Positions 33,016-44,039 of a stretch of DNA of 64,000 nt are shown here, in pieces. The stretch covers positions 43,850,930 to 43,914,929 of the forward strand of contig NC_053148.1 in the NCBI RefSeq assembly GCF_016808335.1, read 5' to 3'. Each line of letters starts with the position of its first letter. Positions within the stretch are counted from its first letter, which is position 1. The position numbers and the translations under genes are program-made. The notes beneath the pieces were generated by a model. The model was not told the origin of the DNA. It ran no database searches and saw nothing but the letters and a program-made list of their open reading frames with translations. This DNA comes from Panicum virgatum (lineage: Eukaryota; Streptophyta; Magnoliopsida; Poales; Poaceae).

Positions 33016-33916
33016 TCGGCTGAAACCTGAAGGGTTGCTAGTTTCTGGTTTGCGCTGTCCTAACAACTTGGTGCTGCCTCACTGGATGAACTGAAACCCC
33101 TGTTTTCTATCTTGTTTCGTGTCTTTTGTGTCAGTCCTACAATAAAATCGGAGAAAATGTGGACTGTTCGGGAATGGAATGAACTCTGTTTCTAGTTCAT
33201 TTCGTGCTAATACTTATGTTCTCTATGTCAATTCGGATTTCAAGTAGTTTAGTCTGGTCTCCGTTTTGCTGCAAACTACCTAGCGAGCATTGTGTCTCTT
33301 CTTTTCCTCGTCTCTTGTCAGTATGCGTATTGTTCTTGCAATGTCTTCCTTCTGCCGTAATTACGATAGTTGCTTGCGCCTAATATTTCGTTGTTCTGCA
33401 TTTTAAATTTGTTTTTGCAATGGAGTGTCAAAAGTGTTCTGGCATATGAATATAATTGTATATTTCTTATAAATTAATTAATTAAACATGTAAAGTTTGA
33501 TAAATAAAGTATGACTGGTATTTCTGAACAGAGGTAGTATAGTGGTAGCATAATGTTTCAGAATCACACTATGATAAATGCGTATACTACAAAATCCATA
33601 GTGAAATACTGTATAAAAGAACCGTTTCTGAGAATTTGGAGCTAAACTCAAAATTAAGCTTCACAACATAAATGCGTATAACAAAAACTATTTTTATTAT
33701 TTTTTGGTTAAAAAAATTACTTTTCAATGAAGAAGGATGCCGACCCCATTCTCGAGAGCTTAGTAACACCCCAAAACAGGCTTCATGGCATATACAAAAA
33801 GTTGTAACAAAAATATACTTTTTATATTTTTTTTGTCCTTTCCTACTAAGATGAAGGATGAGCACACAGCCACACCCACACCCACACACTAGAATAGACC
33901 GATGCACATGCATATA

Positions 33917-34064
33917 CTCGCTCCATTACAAATTGTAGGTCATTTTAGCAAATTAAGATATATAGTTTCGGCTATGCACCTAAATATATAATGTCTAGAT
34001 ACATAGCAAAAACTATGTATCTAGTCTAGATTTGCCAAAACAACATAATTTGGAACGGAGGGGG
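33917..34064. mobile_element. Stowaway MITE, diverged copy of the 27944 element
   Basis: CTCGCTCCATTACAAATTGT pairs with ATAATTTGGAACGGAGGGGG. TA is found on both sides (33915-33916 and 34065-34066). The interior matches the 27944 element (ATAGTTT, TATGCACCTA, AAAACTATGTATCTAG). Confidence 0.85.
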
Positions 34065-34346
34065 TACTATCCTAGTGAGTTAATAACTCATAGGAGGATG
34101 TATATACAGTAGTTTAAACCTGGTTGGGGTATTTGTATTTTATTTTATAAACGTACACACTCGCACACAATACTCATCCATGAAAGTCTACGGGAGACCG
34201 GAACCTGTAAATCATGAGAGAGTGATAAACTCAACATAGGGTGCCTAACGGTTATATCACCTACCACTAAAATTTTAATGAAGCCCCTTATTACCAACTA
34301 TGTAGAGCCAATATCAGCATAGCCTTAATGGACGCACTGAGTTATA

Positions 34347-34601
34347 CTCCCTCCATCTCAAAAAGAATGCAACTCTTGCTGTTTCCTGATGAGTCAAATA
34401 ATTTCAAGTTTGACTAAATTCATAAAAAATAGTATTAATATTTATATTAAAAAAATAAGTATAATTAGATTAATAATGTAATTTTTGAACTAAATTTATT
34501 TGATACAAATGTTAGTAATTTTTTGTGTAAATTTAATAAAAACTTGAAGTTGTTTGATTTCTCAGGATGTAAGAGTTGTATTCTTTTGGGGACGGAGGGA
34601 G
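34347..34601. mobile_element. Stowaway-type MITE, 255 bp
   Basis: CTCCCTCCATCTCAAAAAGA on the left mirrors TCTTTTGGGGACGGAGGGAG on the right, with TA duplications (34345-34346 and 34602-34603). Inner AATGCAACTCTTG and AAGAGTTGTATTC are also inverted. The rest of 33016-35330 is AT-rich intergenic DNA without a recognised gene. Confidence 0.85.
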
Positions 34602-35338
34602 TAAATGTCAATAGACCAGACAAGGAAAATTGTATTTGAGATTAAAAAAATGGTGCAAAGAACAATGAGAATGGAGATCAGTAATGAGCAGTGAACTTTG
34701 GAAGGGATGATAGCTGAGGAGGGAATGAAGGATATCTTGATTGTAAACCATCACCATGCGAACCATCCATTGATCGTTGGTTTTCATCAATGATGTTACC
34801 CGTTAGATCTTTGGTTATACTGGAGTTGTTGTTTGTGTAGCATTGCTCATAATAGGATGATAAGTTACATCCGAGGAGGAGAATTAGGAGTTGGTTCAAT
34901 TTTCAGAAAGATAGAGCAATTCTTATATGAAGGAATGGTGGCATAACTAATAATCTAATTATTGTAAATAAGTAGTGCTAATTAGTGTTTTGATAATTTG
35001 CTAACTAGTGCATTCCATTCTACGAACTTGCTTGTTGATTGTGAAGTTCGCTGATGTTTCACTATTTTTCCAAGATATCATGTACCCACTTGTCCTAAAT
35101 AGTTGACATTGTGATTTCGACCATAACATTTGACCATTCATCTTATTAAAAAAATTTAGAGTAATTATGCAAAATATAAGTCATGCTTAAAGTATTTTTC
35201 ATGACGAAACAATCCAGACGCTCCCCCTCCCCCACCAACACACACCACCCCAAAAAAAGATATTTGCATATTTATTTTTATAGGATGATGAAGGTCAAAT
35301 ATCATGTCTACAAGTCAACAGTGACAAATATTTAGTAA

Positions 35339-35530
35339 GACTGGTCTTAGTGAAGAGTTTTATGGGTATTAATAATGCTACATCAGCAAAATTACTGACT
35401 TGACGAGTTCATTATGAGGAGAGAGAATAGAGTAGTTTCATCAAATGAGAGAGGAGTTTCGTCCTTGTAACACATAGTAAGCATAGTTACCAAGTCTCCA
35501 AGCTTAATATAGTACATTGAGACTGGTTTA
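35339..35530. mobile_element. Probable MITE with GACTGGTCTTAGTG ends
   Basis: GACTGGTCTTAGTG at the left and CATTGAGACTGGTT at the right are imperfect inverted repeats (about 9 of 13 positions agree). The interior has GAGAGAGAA and GAGAGAGGAG words and no coding content. Target duplication not resolved. Confidence 0.4.
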
Positions 35531-35881
35531 ACAAATCAAGAAGTACCTTATTTTTACATCTTATTCATCCGATTGATTGTTTTCCCCTTTTTATGTTTTA
35601 AAATTTATCATCGAGACTATCCAATACTAGGATAGTAACGTGCTAAGTATCAGGAGATTTGAATTCAATATTTGAAACGACTCAGCGTGAACTGAACTTG
35701 CCAGGAGCAGCCACTTGTGTCGTACTGCTGCAAAGCGATTGACACAACCATCAAACCTTGTGCAGGCGCAAGCAACGATGAATAATAGAACAACCCGTAC
35801 TGCAACTCCACAAATATCGATGTAAAAATAGGTTGGCAATTTTCAAATTTGTGTTCAGTCAGAGCTCATCAATATAGCAAG

Positions 35882-36332
35882 CAAATCACATGCCCGGAAT
35901 AATAGAGTCGGTTATAGCACCGACTTGGCAAATCACATGCCCGGAACATAGAGGCCGTGTATAGTTTGGTGCCTTGTAAACGCAAAAATTTTTTGCTACG
36001 GAATCTTGCTAATTTGAAGTACTAAATGAAGTCTATTTATAATTTTTTTTGCACAGATGGGTTGTAAATCGCGAGACGAATCTAATGATGATAATTAATC
36101 CATGATTAATCAATAATTAGCGGATGGTTACTGTAGCATCAATATTGCAAATCATGGATTAGGTAGGCTCATTAGATTCGTCTCGCGATTTACAGCCCAT
36201 CCATACAAAAAATTTTGTAAATAGACTTCATTTAGTACTTCAAATTAGCAAAATTCTTTTGCAAAATTTTGCGTTTTTGCGTTTACGGAGTGGGAACAAC
36301 AGCCCCAGAGTCGGTTATAGCACCCGACTTGG
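35882..36332 (+). repeat. Direct repeats flanking a MITE upstream of array copy B
   Basis: GCAAATCACATGCCCGGAA occurs at 35881-35899 and again at 35928-35946. AGAGTCGGTTATAGCACCGA followed by CTTGG at 35904-35928 recurs, with one extra C, at 36307-36332. The MITE at 35978-36284 lies between the second pair. This looks like a local promoter-region duplication that preceded or accompanied MITE insertion. Confidence 0.75.
35978..36284. mobile_element. Long palindromic MITE, GCGAGACGAATCTAATGA family
   Basis: The left arm (GTAAACGCAAAAATTTT, TAATTTGAAGTACTAAATGA, AATCGCGAGACGAATCTAAT) is almost perfectly mirrored by the right arm (ATTAGATTCGTCTCGCGATT, TCATTTAGTACTTCAAATTA, GCGTTTTTGCGTTTAC). 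The arms are about 130 bases each, so the element could fold into one long hairpin. It lies about 210 bases upstream of copy B's ATG. Confidence 0.85.
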
Positions 36333-36496
36333 CTCTCAAGCCACCGCCAACCGCCTCCAACCCACCCTTTAAAATGAAGCCATCCCCTCTCGAAATGTAC
36401 CAGTTCCCGATAAAAAAAAAATCATCCCCAAATCACGCGCATCGTTGTCGACCCAAGGAAAATCTCCCAAAACCCGTAGCCCAATCCCACCACCCA

Positions 36497-38460
36497 ATGG
36501 CGTCGACGGCGGCGTGCCGGAAGGCCGTGTCCTACACCCTCCTCGGCCCACCGGCGGAGAGCCTCCGCACCGCTGCTGCGCGCGCGGCGGAGGCGGCCGC
36601 GGCCATGCCCACGACCGGCGACGCGTTCCTCGACCTGATGGACGCCAACTTCAACAAGCCGGCCCCGAAGCCGGCACCCGCGCCGATGAAGGCGTGCACG
36701 GAGAACAACTCGCCGACGTTCGTGTCCTCGGGGGACCCCTGCCTCGACTTCTTCTTCCACGTCGTCCCCGGGACGCCCGCCGCGTCCGTCGCCTCCCTCC
36801 TCGCCACCGCGTGGTGCGCGGAGCCGGCCACCGCGCTCCGCCTCGCGTGCAACCTCCGCGGCGTGCGCGGCACGGGCAAGTCCGACCGCGAGGGCTTCTA
36901 CGCCGCCGCGCTCTGGATGCACGGCTGCCACCCCGCCACGCTCACCCTCAACGCGGGCCCCATCGCGGGGTTCGGCTACCTCAAGGACCTCCCCGAGATC
37001 CTCCACCGCATCATCCACGGCGGCGTCTCGACGAGGACCCCCGGGAAGAAGGCCCGCCTCGCCGCCCTGGGAGGCTTCGTCGTCTATCGCCGCGACGGCA
37101 CCCGTCATTTCGTCCACCACAGCCGGGCGCACGCGCCGCGGCGCAAGGGGAACGCGCCACGCTGCGCCGAGACGAGGGAGGCGCGCATCGCTGCCGCCAA
37201 CGAGCGCGACCAGGAGGCCTCGGCCGACGCGGCCGTCGAGCGCAGGAAGAAGCGCGCGGAGTACGCGGCGAGAGCTGTCGACTGGTACGCCCGTGACCCA
37301 AAATACCGGCGCCTGCACGACTCCACGGCGGACCTGTTCGCGAAGCTCCTTTGCGAGGACATGCGGAAGCTGGCCGACGGCAAGGTCAACGAGCTCTCCC
37401 TCTCCGCCAAGTGGTGCCCGTCGCTGGGCAGCTGCTACGACCGCTCGACGCTCATGTGCGAGGCCATCGCGCGCCGCCTCTTCCCCAGGGGCTCGGCGCC
37501 GGACCTCACCGAGGACTTGGAGGACGAGTACTACGCCTACCGCGTGCGCGAGCGGCTCCGCAAGGCGCTCGCGCCCTCAAGGTCCCCGAGATCTTCATCT
37601 CGGCGAACGCGTGGGGGGACGTGGTGTACAACCGCGTGGCCTCCGTGGCCATGAAGAATTACAAGGACCTCTTCCTCAAGCACGACAAGGTCCGCTTCGA
37701 GAGCTACCTCGCCGACGTCGAGTCCGGCAAGGCGAAGATCGCGGCCGGCGCCCTGCTCCCCCACGAGATCCTGGTGTCCATCGGCACCGACAGCGTGGCG
37801 GACCTGCAGTGGGAGCGCATGGTCGCCGACCTGCGGGCGCTCGGCAAGCTCAACAACTGCATCGCCGTGTGCGACGTGTCGGGCAGCATGGAAGGAGAGC
37901 CCATGGACGTCTGCGTCGCGCTCGGCCTCCTCATCTCCGAGCTCAGCGACGAGCCATGGCACCACCGGGTTATCACCTTCAGCTCGGTCCCTCAGCTGCA
38001 TGTGATATCTGGATAAACTCTGCTGGAGAAGACCAACTTCATCCGTTGCATGGACTGGAACATGAACACCGACTTCCAGGCAGTGTTCGACAAGCTCCTC
38101 CACATCGCGGTCACCGGCAAGCTGCCCCCGGAGAAGATGGTGAGGAGGGTGTTCGTGTTCAGCGACATGGAGTTCGACGAGGCGTCGTCAAGGCCGTGGG
38201 AGACGGACTACGAGGCGATCACGAGGAAGTTCACAGAGGCCGGGTACGGCGCGGCGGTGCCGGAGATCGTGTTCTGGAACCTGAGGGACTCGGATTCCGT
38301 GCCGGTGACTGCGTCGCAGAAGGGCGTGGCGCTGGTGAGCGGCTTCTCCAAGAACATGGTGAAGCTTTTCCTCGACGGCGGCGGGATCGTGTCACCGAGG
38401 GGCATCATGGAGAAGGCCATCTCCGGGCCGGAGTACCAGGAGTTCGTCGTCTTTGATTGA
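36497..38460 (+). pseudogene. DUF2828 / vWA-like protein, array copy B, disrupted
   Basis: The frame opens with MASTAACRKAVSYTLLGPPA and follows copies A and C closely. It encodes the DUF2828 N-terminal block, a basic linker and the vWA-like metal motif CDVSGSM (Asp codon at 37873). Near 37573-37584 about 13 nt of the copies' LRAAL region is missing, which moves the reading frame. A second lesion, TAA at 38014-38016, replaces the codon after G in the region equivalent to SGNTLWEK of copy A. After that the original frame continues to a normal end ...EFVVFD with stop at 38458-38460. The upstream in-frame extension to 36269 covers leader and MITE sequence and is not part of the gene. The two lesions would remove the vWA-like part, so loss of function is likely unless the reads are in error. 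Confidence 0.9.
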
Positions 38461-39207
38461 TCATCTGAAGGGTAGCTAGTGTTAGTTTGCTCTCTGAATT
38501 TTGCTGTCGTTCTATGAACTTGCTGCTATGCCACTGATCATGGTACAACATGTTCTGCATTTAGAACATGATATGCAATTAGTTGATGGATGCATTTCAG
38601 ATTTCATTTGTGATTACAATGTGATTTTGTTGGGAGGAAATTCCGTCACTTACTGTATTTGGTAGGTACTACATCGTCAAAGTTTTCTGTGCTCACTATG
38701 CCAATTCAAAATTTCGGTCGATAATTTCTTCGGTCAGATCCCAGTTTTGGTGCTAGAGACAGAACTGCGGAAAGCATCTGTATTACCGGCTGTTAAATTT
38801 GTGCGGAACGTTTACGTTGCTGTGTTTTCTATGACAATTTGAAATAGCACTTGCTAATTGCTTTAATTTAATCAGACGTTTTAGTGTAAACTAGAAACAG
38901 AGCATCGTGCATTGCTGTGCTCTGCCCTGTTCTGAACTTCTGAGCTCGTTATCTCATCTAAGTTTTACCACTATAATTTTTCTGCAAAGATTACGCAATA
39001 ATATTACTTTACGGGCCATGCCGACTAGTAAAATCCCTTTGATTAAACTGGTTAGCAAGTTATAAATTTATTTGAAGCTAAGAATCGAACGTGAATACTA
39101 CTGTAATTGTCAATCGACAAACTCTGAATACCACACGAACCACATGTCCCAGGGGAACCAAAGACAGCTGATCTCAAAGTTGCGAACTGATGCACCGGGA
39201 CATCACA

Positions 39208-39485
39208 TGAACCTCAGAGTCGCGGTCGCCGGCAGGCCGCCACCGGAGCGGATGGTGAGGAAAGGAAGGCCTTCGTGTTCATCGACATCGAGTTCGACCA
39301 TAGTGAATAGCAGCAACTCTTCTTCTTCTTCTTCTTCTTTTTCTTCTTCTTCTTCTCCTTCTGCTTCTCCTTCTTCTCCTCCTCCTCCTGCTTCTCCTTC
39401 TTCTCCTCCTCCTTCTTCTCCTTCTTCTCCTTCTCCTCCTTCTCCTTCTCCTTCTTTGACAGTGCAGCTCGCCGTCTTCGATTGA
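39208..39485 (+). pseudogene. Remnant of a fourth DUF2828 copy, middle replaced by TTC microsatellite
   Basis: The segment 39214-39300 matches the CTCAGCGTCGCGGTCGCCGG part of copy C, through GAGCGGATGGTGAGGA and a degraded TTCGTGTTCATCGACAT. The end 39466-39490 (CAGCTCGCCGTCTTCGATTG) matches copy A's last codons and continues into a similar 3' flank (ATCGGCTAAA). Between them lies about 150 bp of TTC/TCC/CTT repeats. It keeps an open frame by chance but lacks the rest of the gene. Confidence 0.85.
39317..39457 (+). repeat. (TTC)n/(TCC)n microsatellite
   Basis: A run of CTT/TTC/TCC trinucleotides about 140 bases long, with TCT TCT TCC TTC variation and occasional TGC. It lies inside the fourth DUF2828 remnant. 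Confidence 0.9.
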
Positions 39486-39904
39486 TCGGCTAAAGAGTAG
39501 CTTTGTTTCTGCTTGCTTAATTTCTTAGTACGCTTTCTTTCTAAAAAGAATGAACTGAAATACGCTAGCTCCCGCAAGTGTCTCCTAAATTATCGAGGTG
39601 GCTCGCAATTGTGGTGGAGAAAATCTAGCCGGCGCATTTGGAATCGGAATTAACTCCTTTGTTCCTAGTTGATTCCTTGCTTAAAGTTTGCTGTTCCCCG
39701 TTGTGTTGACCAAATATTGCAAAATACTAACAAACTTATCAACCGGGACCCACAAGTCAGTGGGACTGTGACCACGATAGCGAATGGAAAATCCATGAGG
39801 ATTTCCCGGCTCCCTTCCAGGTTCCAAGCGTACTCCTAGACAGATATACACTGACGTGGTGACTCGAGGGGAAAACAAACCCCGAAACCCTACCGGGCAA
39901 CCAA

Positions 39905-41899
39905 ATGGCGGCGGCTGCCGCCGCCGTCGCCGCGGCCTGCAGGAGGGCGGCGTCCTACACCCTCACCGGCCCACCGGCCGAGTTCTTCCGCGTCGCGGCC
40001 GCGGCCACCACTGTCGACAAGGCGCGGGCACCATCAGCGGCCGCCGCCGGCGCCAGCGACAAGTACGCGCACCTGCTGCCGCCGGACGCCGGCTTCAAAA
40101 CGCCGGACACCACGCCGCCGCCGGCGAAGACGCGCACGGAGAACAACTCGCCGACGTTCGCGTCCTCGGGGGACCCGTGCCTCGACTTCTTCTTCCACGT
40201 CGTCCCGGACACCCCGCCCGAGTCCGTGGCCGCGCGCCTCGCCGACGCCTGGGCCCGGGAGCCGCTCACGGCGCTCCGCCTCGCGTGCAACCTCCGCGGC
40301 GTGCGCGGCACCGGCAAGTCCGACCGCGAGGGCTTCTACGCCGCCGCGCTCTGGATGCACGAGCGCCACCCCAGGACGCTCGCGCTCAACGCGCGCGCCG
40401 TCGCGGGGTTCGGGTACCTCAAGGACCTCCCCGAGATCCTCCACCGGATCATCCACGGCGGCGTCCCCACCACGGGGCCCCGCAGCCGCGTCGCCGGCAA
40501 AAAGAGCGACGAGGAGACGGAGTACGACGTGGACGACGACTATGGCACGCAGACGGAGGGGTCCGAGCCCGACGGCGACGGCACGGATGTGGAGGAGAAG
40601 GAGGACTACACCGTTGCTGCCGAGGGTGACGGCCCGAAGACGAAGGCCGAGATCTCCGTGGAGCGCCAGAGGAGGCGCGCGGTGGCCGCGGCGCGAGCGC
40701 TCGACAGGTACAGCCGTGACCCGAACTACCGTTTCCTGCACGACTGCACGGCCGACGTGTTCGCCGACCTCCTCGCCGAGGACATGCGGAAGCTTGCCGA
40801 TGGCAAGCTCAACGATCTCTCGCTCGCCGCGAAATGGTGCCCGTCGATCGACTGCAGCTACGACCGCTCCACGCTCCTCTGCGAGGCCATCGGGCGCCGC
40901 CTCTTCCCCAGGGGCTCCTTGCCGGAGCTCCCCGAGGACCTGGAGGACCAGTACTACGCCTACCGCGTGCGCGAGCTCCTCCGCAAGCAGGCGCTCACGC
41001 CCCTGCGCGCCGCCCTCAAGCTCCCGGAGGTCTTCATCTCCGACCGCGCGTGGGGGGACGTGGTGTACGCGCGCGTCGCCTCCGTGGCGATGCAGAACTA
41101 CAGGGAGCTCTTCGTCCAGCACGACGCCGAGCGCTTCGAGCAGTACCTCGAGGACGTCAAGGCCGGCAAGGCGAAGATCGCCGCCGACGCCCTGCTCCCC
41201 CACCAGATCATCGAGTCCATCGACAGCGACGGCGTCGCCGACCTGCAGTGGGAGCGCATGGTTTCCGATCTGCGGGCGCTCGGCAAGCTCAGCAACTGTA
41301 TGGCCATCTGCGACGTGTCCGGCAGCATGTTCGGCCTGCCCATGGACGTCTGCGTCGCTCTCGGCCTCCTCATCTCCGAGCTCAGCGACGAGCCACGGCA
41401 CCACCGGCTCATCACCTTCAGCGAGCGGCCTGAGATGCACCTGATCACTGGCGAGACCCTCGGGGAGAAGACGAGCTTCATCCGTGAGATGCACTGGGAC
41501 TTGAACACCGACTTCCAGGCGGTGTTCGACAACCTCCTCAGCGTCGCGGTCGCCGGCAAGCTGCCACCGGAGCGGATGGTGAGGAGGCTGTTCGTGTTCA
41601 GCGACATGGAGTTCGACGAGGCGTCGTCGAATCCGTGGGAGACAGACTACGAGGCGATCACGAGGAAGTTCACAGAGGCAGGGTACGGCGAGGCGATCCC
41701 GGAGATAGTGTACTGGAACCTGCGGGACTCCAAGTCCGTGCCGGTGACCGCCGGGGAGAAAGGGGTAGCGCTGGTGAGCGGCTTCTCCAAGAACACGGTG
41801 AAGATTTTCCTCGACAACAACGGGATCTTGTCGCCCAGGGCCATCATGGAGAAGGCCATCTCCGGCCGGGAGTACCAGGAGCTCGTCATCTTCGACTGA
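39905..41899 (+). CDS. DUF2828 / vWA-like protein, array copy C
   Basis: One uninterrupted frame of 664 codons, intronless, beginning MAAAAAAVAAACRRAASYTL. The layout is the same as copy A: DPCLDFFFHVVPDTP and CNLRGVRGTGKSDREGF in the N-terminal block, ALDRYSRDPNYRFLHDCT in the middle, and the vWA-like CDVSGSMFG with metal-binding Asp470. FVFSDMEFD follows with Asp567 and the end is ELVIFD. Residues about 200-252 form a strongly acidic linker with runs such as DEETEYDVDDDYGTQTEG, where copy A is basic. Start chosen at the first ATG of the frame, which has the Ala-rich beginning shared with copy A. Copy C is downstream of the pseudogene B and the fourth remnant, in the same orientation. Role unknown. 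Confidence 0.92.
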   Translation: MAAAAAAVAAACRRAASYTLTGPPAEFFRVAAAATTVDKARAPSAAAAGASDKYAHLLPPDAGFKTPDTTPPPAKTRTENNSPTFASSGDPCLDFFFHVVPDTPPESVAARLADAWAREPLTALRLACNLRGVRGTGKSDREGFYAAALWMHERHPRTLALNARAVAGFGYLKDLPEILHRIIHGGVPTTGPRSRVAGKKSDEETEYDVDDDYGTQTEGSEPDGDGTDVEEKEDYTVAAEGDGPKTKAEISVERQRRRAVAAARALDRYSRDPNYRFLHDCTADVFADLLAEDMRKLADGKLNDLSLAAKWCPSIDCSYDRSTLLCEAIGRRLFPRGSLPELPEDLEDQYYAYRVRELLRKQALTPLRAALKLPEVFISDRAWGDVVYARVASVAMQNYRELFVQHDAERFEQYLEDVKAGKAKIAADALLPHQIIESIDSDGVADLQWERMVSDLRALGKLSNCMAICDVSGSMFGLPMDVCVALGLLISELSDEPRHHRLITFSERPEMHLITGETLGEKTSFIREMHWDLNTDFQAVFDNLLSVAVAGKLPPERMVRRLFVFSDMEFDEASSNPWETDYEAITRKFTEAGYGEAIPEIVYWNLRDSKSVPVTAGEKGVALVSGFSKNTVKIFLDNNGILSPRAIMEKAISGREYQELVIFD

Positions 41900-42525
41900 A
41901 TGAGTCAGCCCGGCAGCCCCTCAGTTTCTATACTAGTTTAGTTCGTTCTAAGACTTTTTTTGTGTGTTTGCTAGCTAATAAACATTTTATTGTGACCAGA
42001 TCTCTGGTATGCTGTAGGCTGTAAACAGAGGATCCTGCATTCTTTTGTGTTCTGTCAGTATGTGGGGAACATCTCTCGCTGGCTGCAGTCGTCGGAAGTA
42101 GCATTGTTTGTTCAAGAGAAGGTGTCAATCTGTGACGAAACTAACGATGCTTATGCCTAGCGTTCTGCTTCTCGGCAATTTGACACCATGTTTCAGTCCA
42201 ATTGCTGGAGGAATTCCAGACCCCCATTTTCGGTACTATATTATTCCACCTCGCACATTTCGGCGATAAAACACTCAGACTCGATGGCATGTCAATCGTC
42301 TACATTGTCCGACCTTACGTTGGAGACCACGCGTCACTGATCTTGTGCCACTTTTGACCATTGTTCATCGTAGTGCATTAGCCTACTAATCAACCCGTGA
42401 ATATTTTTTGCCTCTGCCCTGAAAATCAAGAAAAGAATATTCCCCTGCCTCATTTATATCTTAATACAAAGATGTGCAATTTTCTTGTGTATTTGATAAC
42501 AAAATTTTTTAATGTCTCTTTAAGT
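41900..42525. other. Intergenic, 3' flank of array copy C
   Basis: AT-rich flank with no gene recognised. It holds the 3' untranslated part of copy C; no canonical AATAAA stands out within the first 200 bases. Confidence 0.5.
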
Positions 42526-43703
42526 CACTAACGGACTGGCCGGCTTTGCCGAGTGCCGAATACACTCAGCAAAGGGTTTGCCGACTCGGCAAACCGGACT
42601 CGGTAAAAAGAGTGACGGCGAAGACACCTTTGCTGAGTGCCTTTTTTTCGGGCACAGCGTTTAAAAATAGCAAAAAAAAAAAACATTACCCGGTAACCAC
42701 ACCACCCATCCAATGTGACATCTTCCTTCGCGCGTAGCTTCCTCTACCACTCTACCCTTGCATCACATGTGTCTAGAGTCTGTTTTGATTCTCCACATAT
42801 TATGCTAACCCGAGATTAAATTGCTTGTTTGAGGACCTAAATAAATTCAAATAAACAAATTTTAAACTACAAAGTTTCATAACTTTTCGAGATCTACAAC
42901 TTTGATTTGTAAGTTTTTTGATCCGAGGTCATTTGCAAAATTTGAATTTTAAATTTGAGAAATTCAAACACATATTCGAAATCCTAAATGAATTCAAATA
43001 AAAAAGTTGTGAACTACAAAGTTTCTTAAGTTTTCGAGATCTACAACTTTGATGTTGCGAGTTTCTTCATCCGAGGTCATTTGAAATACTTCAAAAATTC
43101 TAATTCAAAATTCACCTGAGAGGCTTCGCCGAGTGTATTTTTATGGCACTCAGCAAAGAGAGGCTTTGCCGAGTGCCAAATAAAATACACTCGGCAAAAA
43201 ACTTAAGCAAAAAAAATTTAAAAATACCAAATGAACCTGAAACTTTACCAAAGTTTCACGTTAAGTAATCTATGTTGTCTATACAAAAAGTTTTGAACTC
43301 AAACAACAATTCAACCATCAATTTGACTCCAAATTTTATCGGATCATTCTCAACTCTATGATTCTTTTTCGGAGATGTATCGGTGTGTAAGCACGTATGC
43401 GACAAAAGTGTGCGAAACCTCCTCAATTTTTTTCAGAACCTACACATATGACATTATGATATCTTGCCAAATCTCATAATTTTTAGACTTTGTTTGCTAT
43501 TTTTAAAATTTTTAGAAAATTCAGAAATGGGTTGTTTGCCGAGTGCCCATCCCTTGGCACTCGGCAAACAACCTTGTTTGCCAAGTGTTTTTTTTCCGAG
43601 TGTTTTTCGTTGGCACTAGACAAGTAGATTGTTTGCCAAGTGTCCGAAAGATTGCACTCGGCAAATTCATTGGCATTCGGCGAACTACGATTTTCCCATA
43701 GTG
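42526..43703. mobile_element. CACTA element, non-autonomous, 3-bp TSD
   Basis: The element starts CACTA (42526-42530) and ends TAGTG (43699-43703). AGT flanks both ends (42523-42525 and 43704-43706), the 3-bp duplication expected of CACTA/En-Spm. Subterminal sections carry the motif TTTGCCGAGTGCC and its reverse many times (at both ends and near 43120-43190). The middle has inverted TTTCATAACTTTTCGAG and ATCTACAACTTTGA words. No transposase frame is intact. Confidence 0.9.
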
Positions 43704-43706
43704 AGT

Positions 43707-44038
43707 TAGAGCAAGTGTAATATAAGACAAATATAGCCAAATTAAACTAGCCCGTATATGTGGAGGTAAAGAGTGTTATTATGCAAAGGAGGGCCTGGGT
43801 GACAGGTGGATGTGAGCGGAAAGATATAGGAAAGAGAATGTGAGGTATAATAAGTGTGCTCGGTTGTGCTTATTCTGGTTGCAGCTGCGGCTGCCACCAG
43901 CAATAGCTACAGTAATTTTTGCTTGCTGTCTGCTGAAGCCGCAGCTGCGGTCACCTGAGCAGGCTGATATTGATTGGAAGGCTTGATTGTTACGTCTTGA
44001 CGTAAAGCTAAGCCTTTAGTTTTGGGCTTGCTCTTATA
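43707..44038. mobile_element. Possible MITE with GAGCAAG ends
   Basis: TTAGAGCAAGTG at the left mirrors GGGCTTGCTCTTA at the right. Inside, GCAGCTGCGG repeats in both orientations around 43900-43950. It abuts the CACTA element. The borders are a guess. Confidence 0.4.
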
Positions 44039-44039
44039 A

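Noticed and set aside
36269..36496. N-terminal extension of array copy B
   Set aside because: The added residues derive from the MITE end and 5' leader, do not match copies A or C, and the shared start is at 36497.
39072..39485. A Ser/Pro-rich protein gene
   Set aside because: The middle is microsatellite and both ends align with DUF2828 copies, so it is a remnant.
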